A stretch of 64,000 nucleotides of DNA from Symbiodinium natans (lineage: Eukaryota; Sar; Dinophyceae; Suessiales; Symbiodiniaceae): assembly GCA_905221605.1 (NCBI GenBank), contig CAJNDS010002140.1:452001-516000 (forward strand), in the 5' to 3' direction. Below, in pieces: positions 1 to 8,817 of the stretch. The notes beneath the pieces were generated by a model. The model was given only the letters and a program-made list of their open reading frames with translations. It ran no database searches and was not told the origin of the DNA. The position numbers and the translations under genes were made by a program. Position 1 is the first letter of the stretch; every line of letters begins with the position of its first letter.

Positions 1-942
1 ACCTGTTCTGGGCTTTGTGTGGTTGCGGCCCCAACTTTGGAGTGGTGACGTCCTTCGAGCTCAACGCCTCCAAGCTCCAAAGTTGTCGACAAACGAGGCA
101 AGTCTTCCACGTGCCTTCCGACCGCACGGCCTGTGAAGTCGCACCGGCTGTGCGCGCGTACATGATGCGCGCTCAGTCGCTTCCGCGGGACTGCTGCTCG
201 GACTGCTGCCTATACATAGCCGATGACCCAGCGGAGCCTGGGATGCGAGTGGGCATCTACGACTTCAACTTCGGATGTGATGTCCCCCCCGTCGATGCGG
301 CAGGCGCCAAACTGCTAGTAGAGCAGGTGGATGATGGGCTTGGTCCAATCCAGCTCATGGAGAACGAGCCGTCCCAATGTGACTTGCAGCCAGTTCAGTT
401 CCTTGATATCGACTGTCATTTGTTTTTCCCCATTGTTCTGAACTATGTTAAAGCCTGCAGACACAGGTGAGCAACCTCACGGCGTGGCGCACCGGGGCTT
501 TCTGTCCAGCAGGAGCTTCTTCACCCGGGCACTGTTTTTTGCTCGAGATGCCGAGATTAGTGAACTGCTGGTGGAGATCTTGTCGAAGGCCCCGACTCGG
601 CACTGCTACTTCCACTTCCAGCACATGGGCGGTGCCGTGGCGGACGGTAGCAGCGAGAGCAGCGCATTTCTTTTACGAGATGCAGAATGGTCGCTCGTGA
701 TCAAGGGGGCGTGGGCCGAGGATGAGGGTGACTGCACCCCGTGGGTCAGAGACGCGGTGAAACTCTTGATGCCCTTTGCGTTGGGATGCTACGCCACCGA
801 CCTCGGAGCGGAAGATCTCGAAATGGCAGCTCAGACTTTCGGCCGTAACGCTGAGCGCTTGCTGGATTTGAAGCAGAAGTGGGATCCCAACAACATGTTC
901 AGACATGGTTTTCCGCTATCCCAGTTGGGGAAGGCTGCTTGA
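1..942 (+). CDS. FAD-linked oxidase, berberine-bridge-enzyme type, C-terminal part
   Basis: This is the 3' part of a gene cut by the window edge. The first residues read CGCGPNFGVVTSFEL, which matches the conserved glycine-rich segment near the end of the FAD-binding domain (usually G-G-G-G-N-F-G-V-V-T). The end reads AERLLDLKQKWDPNNMF, the usual C-terminal berberine-bridge (BBE) motif K-x-x-x-D-P-x-N-x-F. Such enzymes are flavoproteins that oxidise alcohols, sugars or alkaloids with oxygen; the substrate here cannot be told. Two reading frames must be joined. The best join is exon 1 to 414, intron 415-460 (GT..AG, 46 nt, very short) and exon 2 461-942, with stop TGA at 940-942. A different intron boundary is possible. 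The first glycine of the usual GGGG run is replaced by cysteine. Confidence 0.7.
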
Positions 943-1331
943 CATGGCCCTTCTTCCAAGATAGTTTGACCTCATACTGCAGCATTCGCGCAATTTGCAC
1001 GTGGCGTGTGCAAAATGCGAATCAAAAAGACTTTCCGGCCGTATCCACTGCCGCAGGCCGGGCAAGTGCACCACGGCTCTGAAGTTGCACGGTACTGCAG
1101 CTCTAAGTTCTGACTGTGGGAACTACTCGGGCTTCGGTGTGCTAAGCCTTGTACATGCGCTTCACCCTTGGCCCCTAACCTTTATCGCCACGTGTCTGCG
1201 AGTGAGTCTGCGCTGACGCAGGACACTCGGCAGCAGATCTGTGGAGGACGTGTGCTGGTGCGTATCCGGCTGGCTCCTGACGAGGCAGGTCTTTGGGATG
1301 CTTGAGGGCGCCCCGGCCACCCCGTGCCATG
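943..1331. other. 3' flank of the oxidase gene
   Basis: This stretch has short ORFs only, none with a recognisable domain. It is probably 3' UTR and intergenic DNA between the oxidase stop and the first minisatellite. Confidence 0.4.
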
Positions 1332-1458
1332 ATTTAGGTATATTTAGGTAAATTTAGGTGCATTTGTATATTAGGTATATTTAGGTATATTTAGGTATAT
1401 TTAGGTATATTTAGGTATATTTAGGTATATTTAGGTATATTTAGGTATATTTAGGTGG
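1332..1458. repeat. 10-bp minisatellite TATATTTAGG
   Basis: About twelve tandem copies of a 10-bp unit related to TTTAGGTATA. It contains TTTAGG but is out of register with the 7-bp telomere repeat, so it looks like a diverged or independently expanded form. Confidence 0.9.
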
Positions 1459-1608
1459 CTTATCCAGGAAGCTGCACTTGTGTGGTTTCTAGCTGTTTAT
1501 GCACTTTCTGTGCTGTGGATGTCTTCATAGCAGTATTGATACATGCCTGTCATGTGCAATGGCACGACATACAGCTGAAATCATGATGTGATTCTGTTCA
1601 CATTCTTC

Positions 1609-1631
1609 TCGCTCTCTCTCTCTCTCTCTCA
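1609..1631. repeat. CT microsatellite
   Basis: A short (CT)n run, about eleven units, in AT-rich sequence upstream of the ATG5 exons. Confidence 0.85.
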
Positions 1632-1865
1632 ATCTCTTTGCCTCTTCTTTTTTATGTATAATCATATTTGCAAGATACGGTTCGTATTCTATTAACATGG
1701 CCATACTCGTAGACACGTCGCATAGCCAGATGTCGCATAGAAAACATGTTGGTATGATGCTGTATACTTTTTATGGTATACTGTACTTACAATTTGTCAA
1801 CATACGTTGTTGGCTGGCCATCTTTGCCTGGAAGTTCTTGTTGATGATGTGTTTTGCTTTCTTAG

Positions 1866-4800
1866 GGAAGTTTCTTTGGGTGTTGGATGCGAGGTCGCCT
1901 CGCTCGCTGAGCCGGATCCCTTATTCAGCCTGGTGCCTCGGGCAGCTTATACCCCTAATTTCGGAAACCCTAAACCCTAAACCCTAAACCCTAAACCCTA
2001 AACCCTAAACCCTAAACCCCCAGGTGCCTCGGGCAGCCTATCTGCCCTTCCTCTTTCATGATGTGCTCGAGCACTTCAAGAAGTCGGCGATCGCCCGCAT
2101 GGGCCAGCCCTATGAGCTCTGGTTCGACTACAATCACACGGTCCCCCGGGCCAGACTTAGGAGTTTAGGGTTTAGGGTTTAGGGTTTAGGGGTTTAGGGG
2201 TTTAGGGGTTTAGGGGTTTAGGGGTTTAGGGGTTTAGGGGTTTAGGGGTGTTTAGGGGTGTTTAGGGGTTTAGGGGTTTAGGGGTTCAGGGAAAGGATCC
2301 TGGGCTGATCGTTGTGCTTGCATCCTGCGCGAGTGCCGCGCCGTTTCCTGAGGCACTGAAGTGGCACTTTCCATTGGGAGTGCTGTGCGATGCCTTGGTT
2401 GGCATGGAGGCGGGAAATATTGCACCCCGAGGCAGCGATACTTGCTGCCTTGAATCAACCCTAAACCCTAAACCCTAAACCCTAAACCCTAAACCCTAAA
2501 CCCCCCGCGCCCCCACGCCTTCCTGAACAGTTGCAATGCCGTCGATGCCTGGGCGCTTGGTGGCCGGTTTGGGGTTCGGGACCCCCGCTTGGAGGTTCAT
2601 GGTACCTATGAACCCAATTGTAACGATACTTCCAACCCTAGACCCTAAACCCTCACCCCAAAACCCAAAACCCTAAACCCTAAACCCCCCCCTGTAGTCC
2701 CCAAGACTGCATACACCACAGACAGCCAATCTGGGAGTTTACGAAAAAAAGGGGCCCCCTGTAAGCGACCCCAAATAGTAGGACTCCCCAAACCCCAAAT
2801 CCTAAACCCTAAACCCTAAACCTCAAACCTTAAACCCTAAACCCTAAACCCTAGACCCTAAACCCTAAACCCTAAACCCTAAACCCTAATGTCATGTGTG
2901 TGCCCGGTTGGGGAGGTCCCCGTCCCGCTTGATCTCACGGTCCACTTCCGTGGAAACTCCCTGATGAAGGAGCTGCTGCCCTTCAGCCGCTTTGCCAGGT
3001 TTATCAGGGCGGGGGGCAGAGGGGGGGGGGGTTTAGGGTTTGGGTTTTAGGGTTTACGGTTTAGGGTTTGGGGTTTAGGGTTCTGGGTTTTTGGGTTTTT
3101 GTTTAGGGTTTAGAGTTGAGGGTTGAGGGTTTAGGGTTTAGTTTCAGGGATCATCGGTTTTTTGGGTTTCCGGGGTAAGCTGGAACCCAGGGCAGGTGTT
3201 CCCTTTTATTGCGGGTTTTCGGTTCCCTTATGAAGGCCTCTTCCAGCAAAGGGCAGCCTTGCTGTTTCTAAGTTACTCTTGGCCCTCAGAAGTCGGTGCC
3301 CTGAAGCCCTGAAGCCCCAAACCCTAAGCCCTAAACCCTAAACCCTAAACCCTAAACCCTAAACCCTAAATTCGCTTCCCGAAGCCAGCGGGTTCAATGC
3401 CTTGAGGTGGCATGGCCGATCTTCAGCGGTCGGTCATGAACGCTTTCAAGCAGGCAATGGAGCTGCGCATGCCCTTTCGGGTTTAGGGTTTAGGGTTTAG
3501 GGTTTCGGGTTTAGGGTTTAGGAAAGTTTAGGGTTTAGGGCAAGAATGGGGGGGGGGGCCTACAGAGATGCAAACTCCAAAGCCCCAGGCTTTGCTACTT
3601 TAAGAACACATATATATGTATATACACATACAGAATGTATTGTAAATTTTAGTAGATATAAAAACACAGCATGCTACTGTATTACCATGCCAGGCCATCT
3701 TCTTGGAAGTGGGCTCCGCCTCGCGCTTCATGCGCTTGGAGAAGCAACCCGCCTGCAAGGAGCACAGAGACCGCAGTTTGTGTTTCGATCTGTTAACTTT
3801 TAAGTTGGGATGTTCCACTTTATCCTAACAGTCCTTAATACGGATCATTGTATAGTCCCAATTAAGGACTGTTAGTAAAAGGGGGAACATCCGATTCTTT
3901 AAGGTTTGTCGGGCATGGAAAGTCCCGTGAAACGCACAACCCAAAGAGGCCCGAAACACGAAGCTGCAGTGAGGAAGGAGCACATGATGCTCTGGGATGC
4001 GATACTTCGGAGCGACATCAAGAGCTTTGCCCAAGTGGAGGCTTGGTAGCCCCGTGGTAACCCTTTACATTTGTTTTTGGGTTCTGGGTTCCCTTATAAA
4101 GTAGCCAACCCAAAAAAGAGTGCCCTGATTGTAACATGGTTGCTGGGCTGCCAAGGAGGAAAGGCTCATGTGCAGCACGCTCCTGGAGTGCAAAAGTCTG
4201 GCCGTGCGGCTTCATATCTCTGCGCCTGTGCATGGAGACGAGGCACATCCCCTCACGACAAAAAGAGAGGTTTTTTGTAGAAAATCGGGGACCCCCCAAT
4301 ATAGATCCCCAAATTTGTAGGCTCCCCTTATAACAAGGATCCCAGTAAGGTACACACTATATCGCAAACCTTAAATCTACAAGTCTTAAGACACTAGCCC
4401 CAATCCTTTAAAACCTAAAGCCCACCTCAACTCTTCTCAACCATGGCTGTAACCCTAAACCCTAAACCCTAAAAGTGATGAAGCCGGTCCTGCCTTGAAT
4501 TACGTTCCGACCCCCACCCCCTCTCCAGGTGCTGCTGCACAAGGCGCCGGAGAGCACCGGTGCGATGCATGGTTCAGGGTACCCAGAGAGGTTTAGGGTT
4601 TAGGGTTCAGGGTTTAGGGTTTAGGGTTTAGGGTGTAGGTTGTAGGGTTTAGGGTTTAGGGCTTAGGGTTTAGGGTTTCGGGTTTAGGCTTAGCGTTTAG
4701 GGCTATTCTTTAAACCATATAAGGAACCCTTTCATATGTTAAGGCATATTTCTTCATTAAGGGGGAGTTTTTGGAGTCCCTGGGTACTATCCCAATCCTG

Positions 4801-6612
4801 TAGCTAAGAGAATCATCTTTGGGAATGTCTTTCATGAGGGGTTTTCAGGGCCACCCTGGTAACTCAGGCTCCTGAAGTTCAGGGTCTAGGGTTAAGGCTA
4901 TCGAAAAGCATGACCCCAAACCCTGAACCCAAAACCCTAAATTCTAAGCCCTAAGCCCACAATGTCGGGCTGCTTCTTGCCCACTCGGGTCAAGTAACCC
5001 CAGGGTCGAAGAAGGCGGCAGACATTGCTCAAAGGTTTTTTTGAAGTCAAGCAAACATCACTTGGACCTGAGGGTCCTTATGAACCCGAACCCATCACTT
5101 CTTGTCAGGGGTCCAGGGTTTAGGGTTTAGGGTTTAGGGTTCAGGGTTCAGGGTTTGGGGTTTAGGGTTCAGGGTTTGGGGTTTAGGGTTCAGGGTTCTG
5201 GGTTTAGGATTTAGGGTGAAGGCTTTGAGCTCTTTGTTTTCCCTCCTCGGAGGCCCCTGCTCTGGACGAGTCTGGAGCAGCCTTCACTGTGGGGGCCTTC
5301 CTAGCCTTGGCAATGCCGCCGCTGCTCAGTGCGAATGGCGATGGCCTTGCGGAGGGAGTTGAGGTGCCAGGGGTTTAGGGTTTAGGGCTTAGGGCTTAGG
5401 GCTTAGGGCTTAGGGCTTAGGGCTTAGGGCTTAGGGTTTAGGGTTTAGGGTTTAGGGTTTAGGGTTTAGGGCACAAGCCGGCATTGCCAGCCAGAGAATT
5501 ACGCAAAGAAACGTCGTAAGCCAAGATGTGTGGTCATAGATACCCAAATAGACTATAAAATACCCCAAGTTGCAAGATGCCGATTCTAATGTCAAGGAGG
5601 CCTCTACGTCAGAGGCTTGCAGCGTTTTCAGGCATGTTTGGGGCGGCTTCGGGGGATGTCGGGGCTTCGTGGCGTGCTGCGCTCCATCACAGTATGTTGC
5701 CAACTTACAACCTATCACCCGAAGTGCCCGAAACCCTCAACCACCCTAAAGTCCTAAACCCCAAACCACAACAAACCCAAACCCCTCAACCCCTGCCCCC
5801 ACCCCCCCCCCCCCCCCCCCACAAAAAAAACAACAACAACAACAAAAAAGAACAAGCAAAAGCCTCAACACCTTGAAGCCCCCGAGCCTCCACGAGCTCG
5901 CGCTACAAAGCGGAACCCTCAGCCCCAAAAATCCCAAAACCCCGAAACCTACAAAACCCCCAAATCCAAAACCCAAAACCCCTAAAAGCCCCAAACCCCC
6001 AAAACCCCCCAAACCCCAAAACCCCAACCCCCCCCCCCCCCCAAAACCCCAAAACCGCGAAAAACCCAAAAACCCCAAAACACACCAGAATAGCCTGGAA
6101 CCCGAAAAACATTCTCACGTCTGGCTGATGAAGCCCACAGGTGCTGACCCAGGGCCTGACGCCGGGCTTCAGTTTTGGGGTTTTGGGGCTCTACGGTTTA
6201 GGGTTCAGGCTTGGGGTTTGGGGCTCCCGGGTTCAGGGTTTCGGGTTTAGGGTTAGGAAGTTAGGGAAGTTGGTTGTTGCCACTGTTCTGCTGGTTGGGG
6301 GTGCTATGATGATTCTTGTTCAGTGTTATTCTTATATCCTTGATGTTGTTGCTTCTGGCGGAGAAGGAGGGAGGGAGGCGTGAAAGGAGGGTGAATTGTG
6401 TGGTCGAGGTCGTGGTCGTGGTCGTGTTGGTCGTGGTCGTCGTGGTCGTCGTTGTCGTTGTCGTCGTGGTCGCGGTCGTCGTGGTCGTGAAAGTCGTGGT
6501 GGTCGTGGTCGTTGGTCGTCTTCGGGGTCGTGGTCGTGGTCGTCTTCGTGTTCGTGGTCGTGTTCGTGGTCGTCCTCGTGGTCGTCCTCGTGGTCCGTGA
6601 TTGTCGTCGTGT

Positions 6613-6666
<54 letters not shown>

Positions 6667-7329
6667 GGTCGTCGTCGTCGCCGCCGCCGCCGTCGTCGTC
6701 GTCCTCGTCGTTCTCGTGGTCGGCCTCGTTGTCGTCCTCGTGTCGTCGTGGTCGTGCGCGGTCTTGGTCTTAGTATTCGTCGTGCATGGTCTTGGTATTG
6801 GTCTTGGTCGTTGTCTTGGTCTTGCTATTGATCTTGGTTCTTGTTGCTGTTGCTGTTGCATTTGTTTTGTTTTTTGTTTTGTTTGATTTGTTTTGTTTTT
6901 GCTTGCATACAGGTTTACATCATAGTTATATTGTTGTCTTGCTTTGGGTATTTCAGGGGTTGGCGGTCCATGCTTTCGCGCTGCTGTCAGTGGGGTCAGG
7001 TGTGGACTGCAGGTTGCAAAGAAAAGGACTCCTATGCCTCAAGAGCGACACCCTAAACCCCAAACCCTAAACCCCAAACCCCAAACCCTAAACTAAACCC
7101 TAAACCCTGAGCCCTAAACCCTAAACCCTAAACCCTAAACCCCAAACCCCCAAGCCCTAAACCCTAAACCCTCCCAGCGTTCGGAGACACCCCGAGGATG
7201 GTCCCGTTGGAGACGCCCCTGTACTGGCTCTCTCTGCACGCCGGCTACATGGATCACTTTGTGCATTTGAGCCTCGGAGCTTTTCCTTATGAGGGTTTAG
7301 GGTTTAGGGGTTTAGGGTTTAGGGTTTAG
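1866..7329 (+). CDS. ATG5: Autophagy protein 5 (ATG5)-like, multi-exon
   Basis: ATG5 is conjugated to ATG12 and, with ATG16, drives lipidation of ATG8 on the growing autophagosome. Predicted exons: 1866-1932, 2024-2140, 2353-2397, 2916-2998, about 3427-3480, 3978-4040, 4156-4269, 4529-4590 and 7197 to about 7329. In order they give LVPRAAYLPFL and ELWFDYNHT (first ubiquitin-like fold), ALKWHFPLGVLCDAL, LDLTVHFRG, NAFKQAMELR, EHMMLWDAILRSD, KSLAVRLHIS, and VPLETPLYWLSLHAG (end of the second ubiquitin-like fold). These line up in order with the ATG5 family. The lysine in NAFK (3448-3450) aligns with the family's ATG12-acceptor lysine. Reading phase agrees at every join except exon 4 to exon 5, where my boundaries do not fit and a non-canonical splice or small error is possible. 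The first exon(s) with the start codon were not found. The last exon may run into TTTAGGG repeat and stop at 7327-7329, or splice again. Introns are full of telomere-like repeats and mobile elements. Confidence 0.8.
1966..2020. repeat. CCCTAAA array in ATG5 intron 1
   Basis: Eight perfect or near-perfect CCCTAAA units lie directly before the acceptor CCCCCAG of ATG5 exon 2. A 15-bp exon sequence is repeated on both sides of the array (1932-1946 and 2023-2037). Confidence 0.95.
2158..2288. repeat. TTTAGGG / TTTAGGGG array in ATG5 intron 2
   Basis: Three TTTAGGG units pass into an 8-bp TTTAGGGG variant repeated about ten times. It starts about 20 nt after the donor of ATG5 exon 2. Confidence 0.95.
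2457..2889. repeat. CCCTAAA arrays, degenerate, in ATG5 intron 3
   Basis: Arrays at 2457-2505, 2630-2690 and 2788-2889, separated by non-coding spacers. Part of a TIR element (about 2735-2790, containing CCCCAAATAGTAGGA) lies between them. Confidence 0.9.
3805..3893. mobile_element. Palindromic TIR element, family D (GGATGTTCC)
   Basis: Left and right ends are near-perfect inverted copies (GATGTTCC..CTTTAT..AACAGTCCTTAAT against ATTAAGGACTGTTAGTAAAAGGGGGAACATC). It sits in the ATG5 intron 3481-3977. Related copies are at 28234-28335 and 55464-55575, with a right half near 15600-15640. Confidence 0.8.
4041..4155. mobile_element. Introner, family F (CTTGGTAGCCC TIR) forming a whole ATG5 intron
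   Basis: The element begins GCTTGGTAGCCC and ends GGGCTGCCAAG, so its ends are inverted copies. It separates two ATG5 exons that are in frame when it is removed (codons GAG at 4038-4040 and GAG at 4156-4158). The repeated GAG is a 3-bp target-site duplication, so the intron may equally be read as GC..AG or GA..AG. Related copies are at 31663-31786, 32182-32293 (decayed) and about 35277-35345 (left half). Confidence 0.8.
4270..4384. mobile_element. TIR element at the 5' end of an ATG5 intron
   Basis: The ends TTTTGTAGA and TCTACAAG are inverted, and the inner part has GGGGACCCCCCAATA and AAGGTACAC. The intron's GT donor (4270) is at the element's left edge. Related fragments lie near 2735, 22170, 33990 and 34420. 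Confidence 0.6.
4591..5472. repeat. TTTAGGG-type arrays in the large ATG5 intron
   Basis: Arrays at 4591-4705, 5106-5220 and 5370-5472, the last with a TTAGGGC variant (about eight units). The first array starts at the donor: exon 8 ends at 4590 and the intron begins GTTTAGGG. Confidence 0.9.
5806..6060. repeat. Poly-C, CAA and CCCCAAAA-rich low-complexity tract
   Basis: A C-run of about 18, a CAA stretch and many degenerate CCCCAAAA/CCCAAAA units. It lies in the large ATG5 intron (4591-7196). ORFs here translate to proline-, lysine- or glycine-only protein and are not genes. Confidence 0.85.
6396..6850. repeat. Compound GTC/CGC/GTGGTC trinucleotide repeat
   Basis: About 450 bp of GTCGTG, CGT, CGC and CTTGGT units. 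Period three leaves several frames open on both strands (arginine-, serine-, valine- or threonine-only products). It lies inside the large ATG5 intron. Confidence 0.95.
7049..7172. repeat. CCCTAAA array before the last ATG5 exon
   Basis: Degenerate then regular CCCTAAA units end 24 nt before the acceptor at 7195-7196. With the TTTAGGG array at 4591 it makes an inverted pair at the two ends of this intron. Confidence 0.9.
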
Positions 7330-7352
7330 GGTTTAGGGTTTAGGGTTTAGGG
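7291..7352. repeat. TTTAGGG array at the 3' end of ATG5
   Basis: Eight units interrupt the last ATG5 exon. A 32-bp sequence on its left (7255-7286, CACTTTGTGCATTTGAGCCT...) recurs on its right (7355-7386) with about four differences, as if duplicated on insertion. Confidence 0.9.
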
Positions 7353-7386
7353 TGTTCACTTTGTGCGTTTGAGCTCGGAGCTTTTG

Positions 7387-8290
7387 CCTCCTTTGCACCG
7401 GGTTTGGGGTCGGCGGACAAGTATACTGCAGGCACGTTGGGGGTTTAGTATGGTTTAGGGTCTAGGGTCTAGGGCTTGGGGTTTATGATTTAGGGTTTAC
7501 GCTTTAGGGTGTAGGGTTGGTTCGAAAGACTTCTGGCCTTATGATTCTCTTGTCTTGTGCCTCGGCCCCACATGCCCTACTCCCTCACAGGATTGCCCGG
7601 GTGCCGGAAAGCTTCCTCAAGCCAGCCTGTGAGGGCGATGCCTAAATCGGGCTTTGAGTACGGCTCTGGGCTTGGAGGGGACAACAGGCGAAAAACTCTG
7701 GACAAATGTATGCTGTGGAAAGACCTCCGTTTGAGTTCACATGCTGAATCTCGTTCGTGGTTGATATTGGCCTTCCATGGTCCAGAGCTGACATGTTCCA
7801 AAGTCGTGATTGCAAAGCCTTGTGCCAGCTTATGGCCGTGATGTACATAGATCCGATGCTGGAGATGACTCCTTTCGCTCGTGCCAGCAGCTTTGGTGGT
7901 TGGCCTTGCAGCCACCAGAAGGACGAGCGCAAAGTGCCAGGCCTCGTGCAGGAGTGAGTGCACAGAGCGATGCTTGGAGGAGAAATGGAGTTTAGGGTTT
8001 AGGGTTTAGGGTTTTAGGGTTTAGGGTTGAGGGTTAGAAACCTACACCTCACGGCTTTGCAAAGCTGACGTGCTCGACTTGCCATGCTCAAGCGTACACA
8101 CGCAACACACACGACAAAGATGACTGTGTACAGGACCATGTCGCATGTAGCATCTGTACCTACAGTCAGAGCTCTTGCTCTTCACGCCGTTTTTTTTTGT
8201 AGCCCTCATGGGTTCTTGCAGCTTGTGATTCATAGCAGAGCCGGGCTGATGAATCCTTGCTTCGTGCAAGCCACCATAAGCCACCACATA
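7387..8290. other. ATG5 3' flank, no supported gene
   Basis: Short overlapping ORFs on both strands and TTTAGGG-like tracts at 7440-7520 and 7985-8035. A 128-residue minus-strand ORF (7577-7963) has no recognisable motif and I do not call it. Confidence 0.4.
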
Positions 8291-8407
8291 TGAAGCAGGG
8301 TTTATATTACTGCTATTGGTGAGTGTATATAAGGCTCCTCTTTAATATTGGTGGGTGGATATACTTGGTGTCCTCTTGGGGGTACAAGAAATATATACCC
8401 TACTTCA
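8291..8407. mobile_element. TIR element TGAAGCAGGGTT, copy 1
   Basis: The ends TGAAGCAGGGTTTATATT and AAATATATACCCTACTTCA are inverted copies. A second copy at 62012-62128 shares nearly the whole length, including GAGTGTATA, TTTAATATTGGTG and TACAAGAAATAT. Confidence 0.85.
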
Positions 8408-8677
8408 TATATACATGCGACAGCGCCCTGCAGACATGCATGCGACACAAAGCCTTAAAGCCGTTCAATAAGCTCGTGGCACCAGCCATGGGTGCCATCC
8501 GTTAGATTGCAGATGCCATGGCCCAGTCAGCCACGACCTTAGTGCGCTTTGCTCCTTGCAGAGCAAAGCTCGCCATCCGCTGCCAGTCTTGCAAGAAACC
8601 TTCAACAAAAACTCAGAACTGAAACCCTTAAACCCTGAAGCTCCCAACCCCCCCCCCCTCCCCCTAAGGTTCGGGCC

Positions 8678-8781
8678 ATGGGCATGGCTGAGGAGACCGA
8701 GACACAGCCTGAAGTGAAGGATGGCCTGGAGGAGGAGGATGAGGAGGAGGACTACGCGGTAAGGTTTTTTTTTTTCTTTGG

Positions 8782-8817
<36 letters not shown>

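Noticed and set aside
5746..6118. Glycine- and proline-rich ORFs
   Set aside because: Translations of CCCCAAAA-type low-complexity DNA.
6304..6861. 185-codon Thr/Asp-rich minus-strand ORF and Arg/Ser-rich plus ORFs
   Set aside because: Translation of a trinucleotide repeat inside an ATG5 intron.
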